Origin: JAGIBJ01 sp032119595
GTDB taxonomy: Bacteria; Actinomycetota; Thermoleophilia; Solirubrobacterales; Solirubrobacteraceae
DNA: 64,000 nucleotides
Direction of reading: 5' to 3'
Assembly (NCBI GenBank): GCA_032119595.1
Contig: JAUMBQ010000006.1
Location: forward strand, 620,001-684,000
Shown here: positions 6,727 to 15,695 of the stretch, piece after piece
Position numbering within the stretch: position 1 is the first letter of the stretch
Layout: each line of letters opens with the position of its first letter
Notes under the pieces: model-generated
What the model was told of the DNA's origin: nothing
What the model saw: the letters and a program-made list of their open reading frames with translations, nothing else
Database searches by the model: none
Made by a program: the position numbers and the translations under genes

Positions 6727-8076
6727 GTGGCCGGACCCAGCGCGCAGGCACGTCCCTTCTTCACCGCCCTGCGCGATCGCTGGTGGATCGTTGCCCTCTG
6801 CACGATTACGGCCGGGGGACTGGGCTGGTTCACGGTTCACCGCAACCCGGGCCTGTACGAAGCGAGCGCCGTCTTCGGGCTCAAGAACCAGTTCTTGGAC
6901 CGCGACATCTTTGGACTCTCTGCAGCGATCAAGACGACCGAAGAGGTCCTCGCGCAGCAGCCGGGTCAGCTCGACACCACCGAAGCCGCGGTCGAAACCA
7001 CCAAGCGGATGGGCCTGCAGCCAGCCACCGAGGGCCGCACGGTGCTGCAGAACACGAGCGTCGAACTCGACACGTCGCTGTTCCTGCCGGTCGCCAAGGG
7101 CCGCGCCAAGACGCCCCGCGAGGCGCAGCGCCTCGCCGACACGTTCGCGTCCGTGGTCGTCGAGCAGCGCACGAAGGCCGACCACGCCCGCATCCGCAAG
7201 GCGCGGCGCGCGACGCAGGCGCGCCTCGACACCGTGATCCCGAAGCTCCGCGAAGCACGCGCCAACAACGGCTTTGACCGCAAGTCGCTCGAGAACGAGG
7301 TGTCGCGACTCGTCGCCCGGATCATCCGCTTCGATCTCATGGTCCAGTTCCGGCCGCCGACGGTGTCGATCCTGCGTTACTCACGGGTTCCAACGACGCG
7401 GACCCGGCCGCCGGCCCTCAACATCGGCATCTGCGCAGGACTGTTCGGGATGATGATGGGCTGCGCGCTCCTCGCCCAACGCGAACGCCGCGACCGCCGC
7501 CCACGCGCCGGTGAGATCCTGCAGGACCTGCGCGCTGCCATCCTCACCGACCTCCCTCGCTCCGCGCTCCTGCCGGGCTCCCGGCCGCATGGCCCTCGAC
7601 TCGGCGAACTGCAGGCGCTGGACGCCGTACGCAAGGTGCTGCAAGCCGACCGGCCGCACAGCGTCGTCGCCGTCACCGAGGCGGTCACGATCGGCCGCGC
7701 CAGCGCGCTCTCACGGCTCCTGGCCGAGTCGGCCGCGATCCAGGGCAGCCGCACGCTCTTTGCCTCCAACGACCCGTACACGAGCGAAGTCGCGACCGAG
7801 GGCGTCACGCTTGAGCGGTTCCCGATCGAGACCGGCAAAGTCGCCCAGGACTGGCTCGCTGCGCGCCGCGCCGAGTACGACCTCGTCGTGATCGACCTGC
7901 CGTCGCCTGTGGGCAGCGCTGCGGCCCTGGAGTTCGCAGCCCTCGCCGACCGCGTCCTGGCGGTCTGGCTCCCGGACAGCATCGACCGCCGCCAGCTCAC
8001 GCGCCTCGGCCGCACGATGTCGCGCGCCGGCATCTCGTTCGCGGGCGTCGTCCGCGTCGGAGGGCAGGCCGCATGA
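6727..8076 (+). CDS. Wzz-like polysaccharide copolymerase, second paralogue, pseudo-kinase tail
   Basis: A 449-residue membrane protein with the same plan as the gene at 298-1809. TM1 is about 18-36, then an extracytoplasmic region with charged helices (150-200), then TM2 (231-249). A cytoplasmic BY-kinase-like domain spans 310-445. The Walker A position reads TEAVTIGRASA with no P-loop Lys-Ser/Thr. A Walker B-like VVIDLPSP (387-394) survives. No tyrosine-rich tail is present, so autophosphorylation is unlikely. The GTG at 6727 is chosen because upstream in-frame residues are low-quality antisense of acpP. It overlaps the Wzy/WaaL-like gene by 4 nt, which supports a role in controlling that polymerase. 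Confidence 0.72.
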   Translation: MAGPSAQARPFFTALRDRWWIVALCTITAGGLGWFTVHRNPGLYEASAVFGLKNQFLDRDIFGLSAAIKTTEEVLAQQPGQLDTTEAAVETTKRMGLQPATEGRTVLQNTSVELDTSLFLPVAKGRAKTPREAQRLADTFASVVVEQRTKADHARIRKARRATQARLDTVIPKLREARANNGFDRKSLENEVSRLVARIIRFDLMVQFRPPTVSILRYSRVPTTRTRPPALNIGICAGLFGMMMGCALLAQRERRDRRPRAGEILQDLRAAILTDLPRSALLPGSRPHGPRLGELQALDAVRKVLQADRPHSVVAVTEAVTIGRASALSRLLAESAAIQGSRTLFASNDPYTSEVATEGVTLERFPIETGKVAQDWLAARRAEYDLVVIDLPSPVGSAAALEFAALADRVLAVWLPDSIDRRQLTRLGRTMSRAGISFAGVVRVGGQAA

Positions 8077-9794
8077 CCGCCCTGCGCGGCGGTGGCCGCC
8101 GGACCACCTCATGGCGAGAGCGTCTGCCCGATACCGCGCTCGTTCCGCGCGTCCGCGACGTCCTCCAGCGGCCGCAGCCCGCACAGCGCCTGCGTTCGTT
8201 GCGGATGGGCGACCCGTGGTACGCCGGCATCGTCGTGCTCTGGGGCCTGCTCATCGCTGGCGCCGCGGCGAGTGAGGAATGGCAGTCCGTCGCAACGATC
8301 GTGTGGGTGACCGGCTTCGCGATGCTCTACGCACAGTGGCCGGCCATCGGCACCGTGCTGCTCTTCGGACTCTGGACCCTGGCGCCGCTGTTCCGTCGAC
8401 TCCTCGACATCGTCGCGCCCGCCGTCGGCCCGGACATCCTCTCGCTGACGCCGTTCATGGCGACGGTCAGCGTCGCGCTCCTCGCCTACCGGCGATACAA
8501 GCCACCGATCGTGATCACGATCCCGATCGCCATGGTCCTCGGCGGATTCCTCACCGGCACCATCACGGGCCTGGCGGCGCCGTTTGCCCTGCTCTTCGGA
8601 ATGTTCGCCTACTGCTCCGCGGTCCTCGGCGTGTACGTCGGCTATGCCAACGGCCGCGACCGGACGTTCACGCTCGAGCAGATGCTGCTGCCGATGGTGC
8701 TCATCAGCTCGATCTACGGCGTCTACCAAGGCATCTCGACCCGCCTGCCGATCTGGGACCAGACCTGGCTGCTCACGTCGAACTTCGGGAGTGTCGGCAC
8801 CAAGGAGGGCGGCAACTTCCGCGTCTTCTCGGTGCTCAACAGCCCGTACACGTACGCCTCACTCGTGGCCGTCTACATGGCGGTGCTGTTCGTCTCGCGG
8901 CGTGTGACGCTGCTGCGGCTCGTGACGGTGATCATCGCGCTGATGGGCATCTTCCTCACGCAGTCGCGTGGCGCGTGGGTGTCGGTCGTTGGCGGGCTCG
9001 TGATCATCACGTTCTTCACGGGCGGCCGTGCGCTACCCCGCCTGATCGGGCTCGCCCTGACGCTCGTCGGCATGTATGCCGCGCTCGGCTCGACCCCGGC
9101 CGGCACCGCCGTCGTGCAGCGCGCCGCCTCGGTCACGAAGGGCGCCGACGACAAGTCCGGCGGCGACCGCCTCGACGCCATCACCACGCTCGGGCCGCCG
9201 GCGCTCGCCGCCCCAATCGGTTCGGGCATCGGCTCCGTCGGCGCCGCCAGCGACCTCAACCCGACGCCGAAAGCCTCGCTGGTCGACAACGGCTACTTGA
9301 TCATGCTGGTCCAGGTCGGCCCCGTCGGCTTCCTGCTCCTCGGCTTCGGGATCACCGGGATGATCTGGATCGTGCTGAGGGGGACGACCGTCGAGGATCG
9401 AAAGGACCTCGTGCCATTGCTCGCGCCCGTCGGCGTCTACGTGCCGCTCTCGTTCTTCTCCGAGACGCTCTACGGCCTGCCCGGGTTCATCCTGTTCTAC
9501 GCGCTCGGCGAGGCGCTCGGACGCCGCCACGAAGGCCCCGTGGTGACGGCCCGCGACCTGGCCGCCGAACTCGACTCGGGCGGATGGGTGCCGGGTCCCG
9601 CCGGACCGTCCGAACCGGGCGCAGGCGGCTGGAGCGACGAGCCCCGCAGCCTCGTCCACGCCACGGGCGCGCCACCGCTCCTCACCAAGGCCGCTGCCAG
9701 CGAGGCGAAGCCCATCGCGGCCGTGCCTGGGCCACGCGCTCACCCGACCCCTCCGCCGCCGAAATACCCGCCGGCCGACGAGTCCGGCGGATGA
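8073..9794 (+). CDS. O-antigen ligase/polymerase family membrane protein (Wzy/WaaL-like)
   Basis: A 573-residue integral membrane protein with about ten to twelve hydrophobic segments between residues 48 and 465. A large loop holds the O-antigen ligase-type signature region (LTQSRGAWVSVVGG, about residues 293-306), followed by the periplasmic stretch around GDRLDAITTLG. It would polymerise lipid-linked repeat units or ligate polymer to an acceptor on the outer face of the membrane. Wzy and WaaL cannot be told apart by sequence alone, but overlap with a Wzz-like gene favours polymerase. The last 110 residues are a hydrophilic Pro/Gly/Ala-rich cytoplasmic tail. Confidence 0.78.
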   Translation: MTALRGGGRRTTSWRERLPDTALVPRVRDVLQRPQPAQRLRSLRMGDPWYAGIVVLWGLLIAGAAASEEWQSVATIVWVTGFAMLYAQWPAIGTVLLFGLWTLAPLFRRLLDIVAPAVGPDILSLTPFMATVSVALLAYRRYKPPIVITIPIAMVLGGFLTGTITGLAAPFALLFGMFAYCSAVLGVYVGYANGRDRTFTLEQMLLPMVLISSIYGVYQGISTRLPIWDQTWLLTSNFGSVGTKEGGNFRVFSVLNSPYTYASLVAVYMAVLFVSRRVTLLRLVTVIIALMGIFLTQSRGAWVSVVGGLVIITFFTGGRALPRLIGLALTLVGMYAALGSTPAGTAVVQRAASVTKGADDKSGGDRLDAITTLGPPALAAPIGSGIGSVGAASDLNPTPKASLVDNGYLIMLVQVGPVGFLLLGFGITGMIWIVLRGTTVEDRKDLVPLLAPVGVYVPLSFFSETLYGLPGFILFYALGEALGRRHEGPVVTARDLAAELDSGGWVPGPAGPSEPGAGGWSDEPRSLVHATGAPPLLTKAAASEAKPIAAVPGPRAHPTPPPPKYPPADESGG

Positions 9795-9842
9795 GCGGTC
9801 GGGCAGCCGTCGCGGTCCGCCGCCATGGTTCCGCAAGGCGCG

Positions 9843-9848
9843 TAGGGA
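9843..9848 (+). promoter_or_regulatory. Possible -10 box TAGGGA before the GT4 gene
   Basis: TAGGGA lies 7 nt before the GTG at 9856, one mismatch from the TAnnnT pattern seen elsewhere. It may give a separate leaderless transcript despite the upstream same-strand gene. Confidence 0.3.
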
Positions 9849-9855
9849 GCCGGCG

Positions 9856-11100
9856 GTGAGCGCGCGCAAGCCCGCCGTCTCGTATCTGATCCGCACGTTC
9901 CCGAAGCTCTCGGAGAGCTTCATCGTGCGCGAGCTCCTGGCGCTGCAGCAGGCCGGCGAGACGCTCGAGATCTGGAGCCTGCTCCCGGCCGACGACGCGG
10001 GCATTGCGGCGGTTCCGGCAGCGGCACCGCTGATGGGCCTGGTCCGCACCGCGCCGCGGGGCCCGCGCGGGCTCCTGACGATGACCGGAGAGTTCCTTGC
10101 CACGCTCGCCCGGCATCCCGTTCGCGCCCTGCGGGCCATCGGCTGGGCCCTGCTGTGGAGTGCCCGGGAGCGCGACCCGCGCCATGCCGCAGCGCTCCCC
10201 TACGCCGCTCACCTCGCGCGCCACGCGGCCGCCCCACATCTGCACGCGCACTTCGCGAACACCCCGGCGACCACCGCCGTCCTCGCGGGCATGCTCTCCG
10301 GCAAGACGGTCTCCTACACCGGCCACGCCCGCGACCTGTGGGTCGCGACGTCGCCCGCGTTCCTCGGCGCCAAGACGCAGCGCTGCGTCTTTGCGGTCAG
10401 CGGGACGCAGTTCGCGGTCGATCTCATGCGCGACGCCTGCGGTCCCGGCCGCGCGCCGACGCTGGAGGTCGTGACCAACTCCGTCGACCTGCCGGCCGCT
10501 GAACCCGGCGGGCCGGGGGGCGAACCGGGCGCGCCGCCCCGCGAGCCCGGCCTCGTGGTCTGCACGGCGCGGCTGGTCGAGAAGAAGGGGATCGATGTGC
10601 TCATCCGCGCTGTCGCGACGCTGGCCGCAGATCGCCCGAGCCTACGCCTGGAACTCATCGGCGACGGCCCACAGCGCGCCGAATACGAGGCGCTGGCGGC
10701 TTCGCTCGGCGCCGCAGGCTCCATCACCTTCCGAGGTGCCCTGCCGTACTCCGAGGTCACCGTCGCGCTTCGCCGCGCCAGCGTGTTCGCGCTGCCCGCC
10801 CGGGAGGCGAGAGACGGCGACACCGACGGCCTCCCGGTCGCCATCCTCGAGGCCCTCGCCTACGGCGTTCCGGTCGTCGCGACGCCGATCGCCGGCATCC
10901 CGGAGGCCGTCATCGACGGCGAGACCGGCCTGCTGGTCGCTCCCGAGGATGTCGACGCGACCGCGGCCGCGATCGCCGCGCTCATCGACGACCCCGCGCG
11001 CAGCGCCCGCTTCGGCGCCGCCGGACGCGCCCTCGTCGCGGAGCGCCACGACTCGGCGACGTCGGCCGCGACGCTCTCACGCCTCTTCCGCAGCGCCTGA
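9856..11100 (+). CDS. GT4 family glycosyltransferase
   Basis: Cytoplasmic or membrane-associated GT-B fold transferase of 414 residues that adds a sugar from a nucleotide donor to the growing lipid-linked saccharide. The N-terminal acceptor domain opens PAVSYLIRTFPKLSESFIVRE, typical of colanic-acid/amylovoran type GT4 enzymes. The donor-binding domain begins near residue 225 (VCTARLVEKKGIDVLI), with the GDGP motif (about 268-271) and the E-x7-E type region GDTDGLPVAILEAL. It follows the Wzy/WaaL-like gene after 61 nt. Donor and linkage cannot be deduced. Confidence 0.85.
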   Translation: MSARKPAVSYLIRTFPKLSESFIVRELLALQQAGETLEIWSLLPADDAGIAAVPAAAPLMGLVRTAPRGPRGLLTMTGEFLATLARHPVRALRAIGWALLWSARERDPRHAAALPYAAHLARHAAAPHLHAHFANTPATTAVLAGMLSGKTVSYTGHARDLWVATSPAFLGAKTQRCVFAVSGTQFAVDLMRDACGPGRAPTLEVVTNSVDLPAAEPGGPGGEPGAPPREPGLVVCTARLVEKKGIDVLIRAVATLAADRPSLRLELIGDGPQRAEYEALAASLGAAGSITFRGALPYSEVTVALRRASVFALPAREARDGDTDGLPVAILEALAYGVPVVATPIAGIPEAVIDGETGLLVAPEDVDATAAAIAALIDDPARSARFGAAGRALVAERHDSATSAATLSRLFRSA

Positions 11101-11125
11101 CCGCCCGGTCGGGCACGCCTATGAT
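11097..11125 (+). promoter_or_regulatory. Promoter CTGACC-17-TATGAT for the CDF transporter
   Basis: A -35-like CTGACC (11097-11102) is separated by 17 bp from TATGAT (11120-11125). This leaves a leader of about 60 nt before the ATG at 11194. It is the best sigma70-type -35/-10 pair seen in the window. Confidence 0.5.
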
Positions 11126-11193
11126 CGGAGTCCACTCGATCGTTCTCCGGCGACCCCCTCGCCCAAGCGCGTCGGACAAAGCAGGTACGCAGG

Positions 11194-12165
11194 ATGGCTG
11201 ACCACGCGCACGCGGGACACGATCACTCCGGACACGACCACAAGGGCCATCACCACCACGGGCCGACGCTCGCCTCCGTCGATGCGCCTCGGTGGCTTTG
11301 GGTCGCGCTCGGGATGAACCTCGCGATCATGGTCGTCGAGATCATCGTCGGCCTGATCGCGAACAGCACCGCGCTGCTGACCGACGCCGCGCACGTGGTC
11401 ACCGATGCGCTCGCGATCGGTTTGGCACTTGCGGCAATCACGGTCGCCAGGCGCCCCGCGAAGGGCGGCTACACCTACGGCTTTGGACGCGTCGAGATCC
11501 TGAGTGCCCAGCTCAACGGGACCCTCCTCCTCGCGCTTGGGGCCATCCTTGGCGTCGGCTCGTTCCTTCGCCTGCTGGACCCGCCGCAGGTCGATGGCTC
11601 GCTGGTGATCGTCGCGAGCATCTTCGGTCTCGTCGGCAATGGCGCGGCGGCCTGGGCACTCACGCGCGCGAGTCGCCGCAGCATGGCGGTCGAGGGCGCC
11701 TTCCAGCACGCGCTGCTGGACGCGATCGCCTCCGTGGCCGCGATCATCGCTGGCGTCGTCATCGTGGCTGGCGGCCCAGACGCCGCCGACCCGCTCTTGG
11801 CGCTGCTCGTGACCGCGCTAATGCTGCGAAGCGGATGGCAGGTGCTGGGGTCGAGCCTCCGCGTGCTCCTCGAGCGGGCTCCCAGCGACACCAACCCCGA
11901 CGAGGTCTACGCCGCCCTGAAAGAGCACGTGGGCGTCGTCGCTGTGCGCGACCTGCACGTGTGGGTCGTGACCGACGGCTTCCCCGCCGTGACCGCGCAT
12001 ATCGAGGTGGCGGTCGGCGACGACTGCCACGCCCGCCGCGCCGAGCTCCAAACGCTCATGCACGAGCAGTTCTCGATCGACCACGTCACCTTCCAGGTCG
12101 ACCACACCGGCACCCACTCCGGCAACCCCTGTCAGAACGGCCACGGCAATGCCCGACTCCAGTAG
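11194..12165 (+). CDS. Cation diffusion facilitator (CzcD/ZitB-like Zn2+ exporter)
   Basis: A proton-coupled efflux transporter of 323 residues for Zn2+ and related ions in the cytoplasmic membrane. The N-terminus is His-rich (HAGHDHSGHDHKGHHHHG, residues 5-22), a likely metal sensor or binding arm. Six TM segments follow, with metal-site motifs HVVTD in TM2 and HALLD in TM5, the H-D pairs typical of zinc CDFs. The C-terminal ferredoxin-like cytoplasmic domain (about 215-300) contains HVWVVTDGFPAVTAHIEV. It has its own promoter and overlaps the next gene by 17 nt. It is not obviously tied to polysaccharide synthesis. Confidence 0.9.
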   Translation: MADHAHAGHDHSGHDHKGHHHHGPTLASVDAPRWLWVALGMNLAIMVVEIIVGLIANSTALLTDAAHVVTDALAIGLALAAITVARRPAKGGYTYGFGRVEILSAQLNGTLLLALGAILGVGSFLRLLDPPQVDGSLVIVASIFGLVGNGAAAWALTRASRRSMAVEGAFQHALLDAIASVAAIIAGVVIVAGGPDAADPLLALLVTALMLRSGWQVLGSSLRVLLERAPSDTNPDEVYAALKEHVGVVAVRDLHVWVVTDGFPAVTAHIEVAVGDDCHARRAELQTLMHEQFSIDHVTFQVDHTGTHSGNPCQNGHGNARLQ

Positions 12166-12763
12166 CGCCCATTGGGACGACGCGTACGCTCGCGGCGAGA
12201 CATCCCGCAGCTGGTACCAAGCTGAGGCGAAGGAGTCGCTCGAGTTCATCGAGCGCACGACGATCTCCCCAGCCAGCTCGGTCGTCGATATCGGGGGCGG
12301 CGCCTCGACGCTCGTCGATGGACTGCTCGACCGCGGTTACACCGACCTCACGGTCGTCGACCTCTCCGATGAGGGCATGAGCGCGGCCCGACGGCGCATT
12401 GGAGCAGCCGCAGACGCGGTGCAGTGGATCGTCGCCGACGTGCTCACCTGGGAGCCAGGCCGCACGTTCGATCTGTGGCACGACCGCGCCGTGCTGCACT
12501 TCCTGACCGACGACCAGGATCGGGCCGCCTACGCGCAGCGTGCTGCGGCCAGCGTGCCCTCGGGCGGATGGGCGACGATCGGTGGCTTCGCGCCCGACGG
12601 GCCGACGCAATGCTCAGGACTGCCGGTCCGCGGCGCATCCAGCGACGACCTCGCCGAGCTGCTCGCGCCACATTTCGTCCCAGTCCACGCGGCGGCGATC
12701 ACCCACACCACGCCCGGCGGCAACGACCAGGCGTTCGCCTGGCTCGTCGCGCAGCGCCGCTGA
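12149..12763 (+). CDS. Class I SAM-dependent methyltransferase
   Basis: A 204-residue soluble methyltransferase. Motif I is VVDIGGGAS (residues 45-53), the acidic end of strand 2 is VVDLSD, and the post-I region reads VADVLTW, all of the Rossmann-like class I fold. It begins 17 nt before the stop of the CDF gene, in a different frame, so the two are translationally coupled. Pairing with a metal exporter could mean metalloid or xenobiotic methylation, but the substrate cannot be read from the sequence. It is convergent with the flippase operon (41 nt gap). Confidence 0.75.
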   Translation: MPDSSSAHWDDAYARGETSRSWYQAEAKESLEFIERTTISPASSVVDIGGGASTLVDGLLDRGYTDLTVVDLSDEGMSAARRRIGAAADAVQWIVADVLTWEPGRTFDLWHDRAVLHFLTDDQDRAAYAQRAAASVPSGGWATIGGFAPDGPTQCSGLPVRGASSDDLAELLAPHFVPVHAAAITHTTPGGNDQAFAWLVAQRR

Positions 12764-12804
12764 GCGGATCTCCCGGAGTCTCGTCGGCGTCCGCGCCGGT
12801 GCCG

Positions 12805-14520
12805 CTATTTCGCCGTTTCGGGCTGTGACGCGGCCGGCGGAGAAGTCCCTTTGGCTTTGCCCATGAAGCGCCAGAGATCCATGGTCGCGGGGCGCGCGAG
12901 GAGGATCAGCAGCGCGACGAGCGCGGCGACGCCGACCGTGCCGGAGACGAGCGTGCCGACGAAGATGCCGCCACCCGCCGCCTCTCCCGCCATGAATCCG
13001 GCGACGGCCGCCGCGGCCGCCGCGACGATCGGGCCGAGGAACTGCGGCAAGGCTCGGGGTCCGAAGACGTCGTTGGCGTAGACGACGCAGGACGCGACGT
13101 AGATCGCGCCGCCGATCGTGAGGCCGATGCCAGCGCCGACGGCGTCGTACTCGGTCATCGCGATCGCGCCGCCGATGAGCGTCGCCGCGAGCGCAGGCAT
13201 GCCCATGTAGAAGACCTTCTTCGGCTCGTCTTGGGCCCACAGCAGCGTGCTGATGATCGTCGCGATCGGCATCGTGAGCATGATGGCGGCGCCGACCCAC
13301 GGGATCAGGTCCGCCGTCTCCTCCCACTTGTCGCCGCCACCGAGCACGGCCGGGACGAGCCAATTGCACGAGGCGACCAGCGCGACCACGGGGAACGCCA
13401 TGGCGACGCCCGCCAGACCCAGCCCGCGTTCGAAGAGCATCTTGGGCGCGGCCCCCGCCTCCATCATTCGGGCGAGCCCTGGCAAGCCCACGCGCCACGC
13501 CGACTCAAAGACGAGCGTCACGACGACGAGCAACCGCCGGGCTTGATCGAACGCACCAAGCGACGCGGTGCCAGAGATGCCGACGAGCAGCAGGGCGAGG
13601 CCCTGGTCGCGGAACATCGTCGCCAGCCACGACAGCTGGAAGAAGATCCCGAACCGGGCCAGCATCTTGATGACCTTGAAGTCCCAGCCGGGCCGGACCC
13701 AGCCGAGCGGCCCCCACAGCGTGAGCAGGCCACTGCCCGTGGCGGCGCGCAGCAGGTTGGCGATGCCGACGCCGACGATGCCCATGCCGCTGGCCACCAG
13801 CGCGAGCGCGAAGATGTTGTAGACCAGGAACTCGATGATCTCGGCCTTCACGATCGGCTGATACGAGAGGTTGCGCTCGCACTCGATCGAGTTCGGCGTG
13901 CGGAGCACGTCGATGGCCATGCCGACGAGCATCATCGTGATGGTCGCCGCGCCGGCGGTGCCGCCGACGTCGAAGACGAAGAAGCACAGCAACGACGCGA
14001 TGATCGTGACCGGCCAGACCATCGCCTGCTGGAAGCCCGCGAGGGCGCCGTACTCGTGGCGGGTCGGCTTCTCCTCGCGCCGGATCAGGCCCGGGGCCAC
14101 ACCGCCGTCGGCCAGGAAGCGGCCGAGCACCATCAGCGTGAGGCCGAGGGCCACGATGCCGTAGTCCTTGGGCTCCAGCAGCCGGGCCAGGAAGATCGTG
14201 CCGAGGAGGCCGAGCCCGCGCACGACGACCGTGCGGATGCCGACGAGCATCATGCTGCGAGCGGTCTTGTCGCGCACCTCGCGCTGCTCGTCGGTGATCT
14301 CGTCGTCGCCGGCGGTCACCATCCGCAGGGTCTCGAGGGCCTCGTCGGAGTAGCCGGCGGCGCGCGCGACATCGTCGGCTGCGGCCGCGTCGCGAGCGAT
14401 CTGGCCGAGGTCGTGGCCGGTGATGCCCTCAGATTCGTGCGCGCCGGTTCCGTGGCCGTGCGCGGCGCCGACGGGAATCTCGTTCGGCTCGCCGCCTTCG
14501 CCCTTCACGTCGTCGGTCAT
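12805..14520 (-). CDS. MOP-family polysaccharide flippase (Wzx-like)
   Basis: A multi-pass membrane protein of 571 residues that would flip undecaprenyl-linked repeat units across the membrane. An 85-residue soluble N-terminus rich in Glu, Asp and His precedes about twelve to fourteen TM segments. The motif LGLLGTIFLARLLEPKDYGI (from about 104) is characteristic of the polysaccharide transporter/RfbX group. It is last in an FkbM methyltransferase-GT4-flippase operon with 4-nt overlaps. With the Wzy-like and Wzz-like genes it completes a Wzx/Wzy pathway. The long acidic N-terminus is unusual. Confidence 0.85.
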   Translation of the reverse strand: MTDDVKGEGGEPNEIPVGAAHGHGTGAHESEGITGHDLGQIARDAAAADDVARAAGYSDEALETLRMVTAGDDEITDEQREVRDKTARSMMLVGIRTVVVRGLGLLGTIFLARLLEPKDYGIVALGLTLMVLGRFLADGGVAPGLIRREEKPTRHEYGALAGFQQAMVWPVTIIASLLCFFVFDVGGTAGAATITMMLVGMAIDVLRTPNSIECERNLSYQPIVKAEIIEFLVYNIFALALVASGMGIVGVGIANLLRAATGSGLLTLWGPLGWVRPGWDFKVIKMLARFGIFFQLSWLATMFRDQGLALLLVGISGTASLGAFDQARRLLVVVTLVFESAWRVGLPGLARMMEAGAAPKMLFERGLGLAGVAMAFPVVALVASCNWLVPAVLGGGDKWEETADLIPWVGAAIMLTMPIATIISTLLWAQDEPKKVFYMGMPALAATLIGGAIAMTEYDAVGAGIGLTIGGAIYVASCVVYANDVFGPRALPQFLGPIVAAAAAAVAGFMAGEAAGGGIFVGTLVSGTVGVAALVALLILLARPATMDLWRFMGKAKGTSPPAASQPETAK

Positions 14521-15695
14521 GCGAATGCCTCCACGGCCTGGCGGTAACGCGCTTCGAGCGGCTGCGCGAGAGCGCTCCAGCCGAAGCCGCGCACCTGGTC
14601 GCGGGCCGCTTCGCCGTTGCGGATGCCCCGCGCCGGATCGCCGAGCAGCTCGATCAGCGCGTCGCCGAGCGCCTCGGGCGTCTCACGGAGCAACCCGTCC
14701 CGCCCATCGACGAACCCGATGCGCTCCACGCCCACGCTCGTGCCCACGATCGGCCGCGCGGCCGCCATCGCCTCGAGCACCTTGATGCGCGTGCCCCCGC
14801 CGGTCCACACGGGCACGACGACGATCTGCGCGGCCGCGATCTCGGCGACGATGTCGTCGACGAGGCCAGCGACCTCGACGCCTTCGAGCCCCTCGGCCGC
14901 AGCTTCGATCTGCGAGATGTCGCCGGAGCCGACGACCCGCAGGCGTGCGCCCGGATGGCCGGCCGGTACACGCGCCCAGCCGTCCTTCAAGAAGCGGATC
15001 AGCCCGTCGCGGTTCGGCGCCCAGTGGTACGCACCGAAGAACAGCACGCGTCCCGGCTCGCCGGAGGCGGGGTCTAGGCCAAAGAGCTCGTCGTCGACGC
15101 CGTTGGGCACGAGGACCGTGTCGCGGGCGCCGAGCTTGCGGAAGTACGCGTCGTCGTGCTCGCTCACGGTGATGGTGAGGTCGGCGGCGCGAACGGCGCG
15201 ACGCTCGGTGCGACGCATGCGGCTGGAGCGGATGCGCAGGCGCAGGGCCTCCCGGCCCTCTGCGGCGTCGGCAAAGGTGCCCAGCATCTCGGCATCGGCG
15301 TTGTGCGGGCTCGCGACGCGCAGCGGCCCCTTGCGCGGAATCCGCGTGTACTGCTCGAGCCACGCCTCCTCCATCTGCACGATCGCGGCGCTGCGCGACA
15401 GCTCGGCGATCCGCTTGGCGAGCGCGGGATGGTGCGGCTCAGGCTCGCCGTAGAGGTCCTGACGGAAGCGACGCAGCGGTTGCAGCGGCGACGTCCCATG
15501 CGGCAAGACCTCGGCATCCCAGCCGAAGTCCCGCAGCGCCTGGATCTGGTCGACCGTCCCGCCGAGGGCCAACACGTGCGGGCACGCGCCCGCACGATCG
15601 ATCGCCTCGATGAGGCGCAGCGCCCGCTTGCGGCCCCCCGAGATCGGCGGATAGGGCAGCGACGGGCAGGCGACCACGGCGCGCGGCCTGGTCAC
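14517..15695 (-). CDS. GT4 family glycosyltransferase
   Basis: A 392-residue GT-B glycosyltransferase. The N-terminus VVACPSLPYPPISGGRKRAL holds the acceptor-domain Gly-Gly loop. The donor domain contains VLFFGAYHWAPNRDGL (about 200-215) and GGTRIKVLEAMAAARPIVGT, the nucleotide-binding and E-x7-E equivalent region. It is the type with a short GGGTRIKVLEAM motif found in many capsule GTs. The start is the GTG at 15695, which overlaps the FkbM stop as GTGA. A long upstream extension in frame is only antisense to FkbM and is discarded. The reading frame order implies coupled translation with the flippase downstream. Confidence 0.85.
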   Translation of the reverse strand: MTRPRAVVACPSLPYPPISGGRKRALRLIEAIDRAGACPHVLALGGTVDQIQALRDFGWDAEVLPHGTSPLQPLRRFRQDLYGEPEPHHPALAKRIAELSRSAAIVQMEEAWLEQYTRIPRKGPLRVASPHNADAEMLGTFADAAEGREALRLRIRSSRMRRTERRAVRAADLTITVSEHDDAYFRKLGARDTVLVPNGVDDELFGLDPASGEPGRVLFFGAYHWAPNRDGLIRFLKDGWARVPAGHPGARLRVVGSGDISQIEAAAEGLEGVEVAGLVDDIVAEIAAAQIVVVPVWTGGGTRIKVLEAMAAARPIVGTSVGVERIGFVDGRDGLLRETPEALGDALIELLGDPARGIRNGEAARDQVRGFGWSALAQPLEARYRQAVEAFA

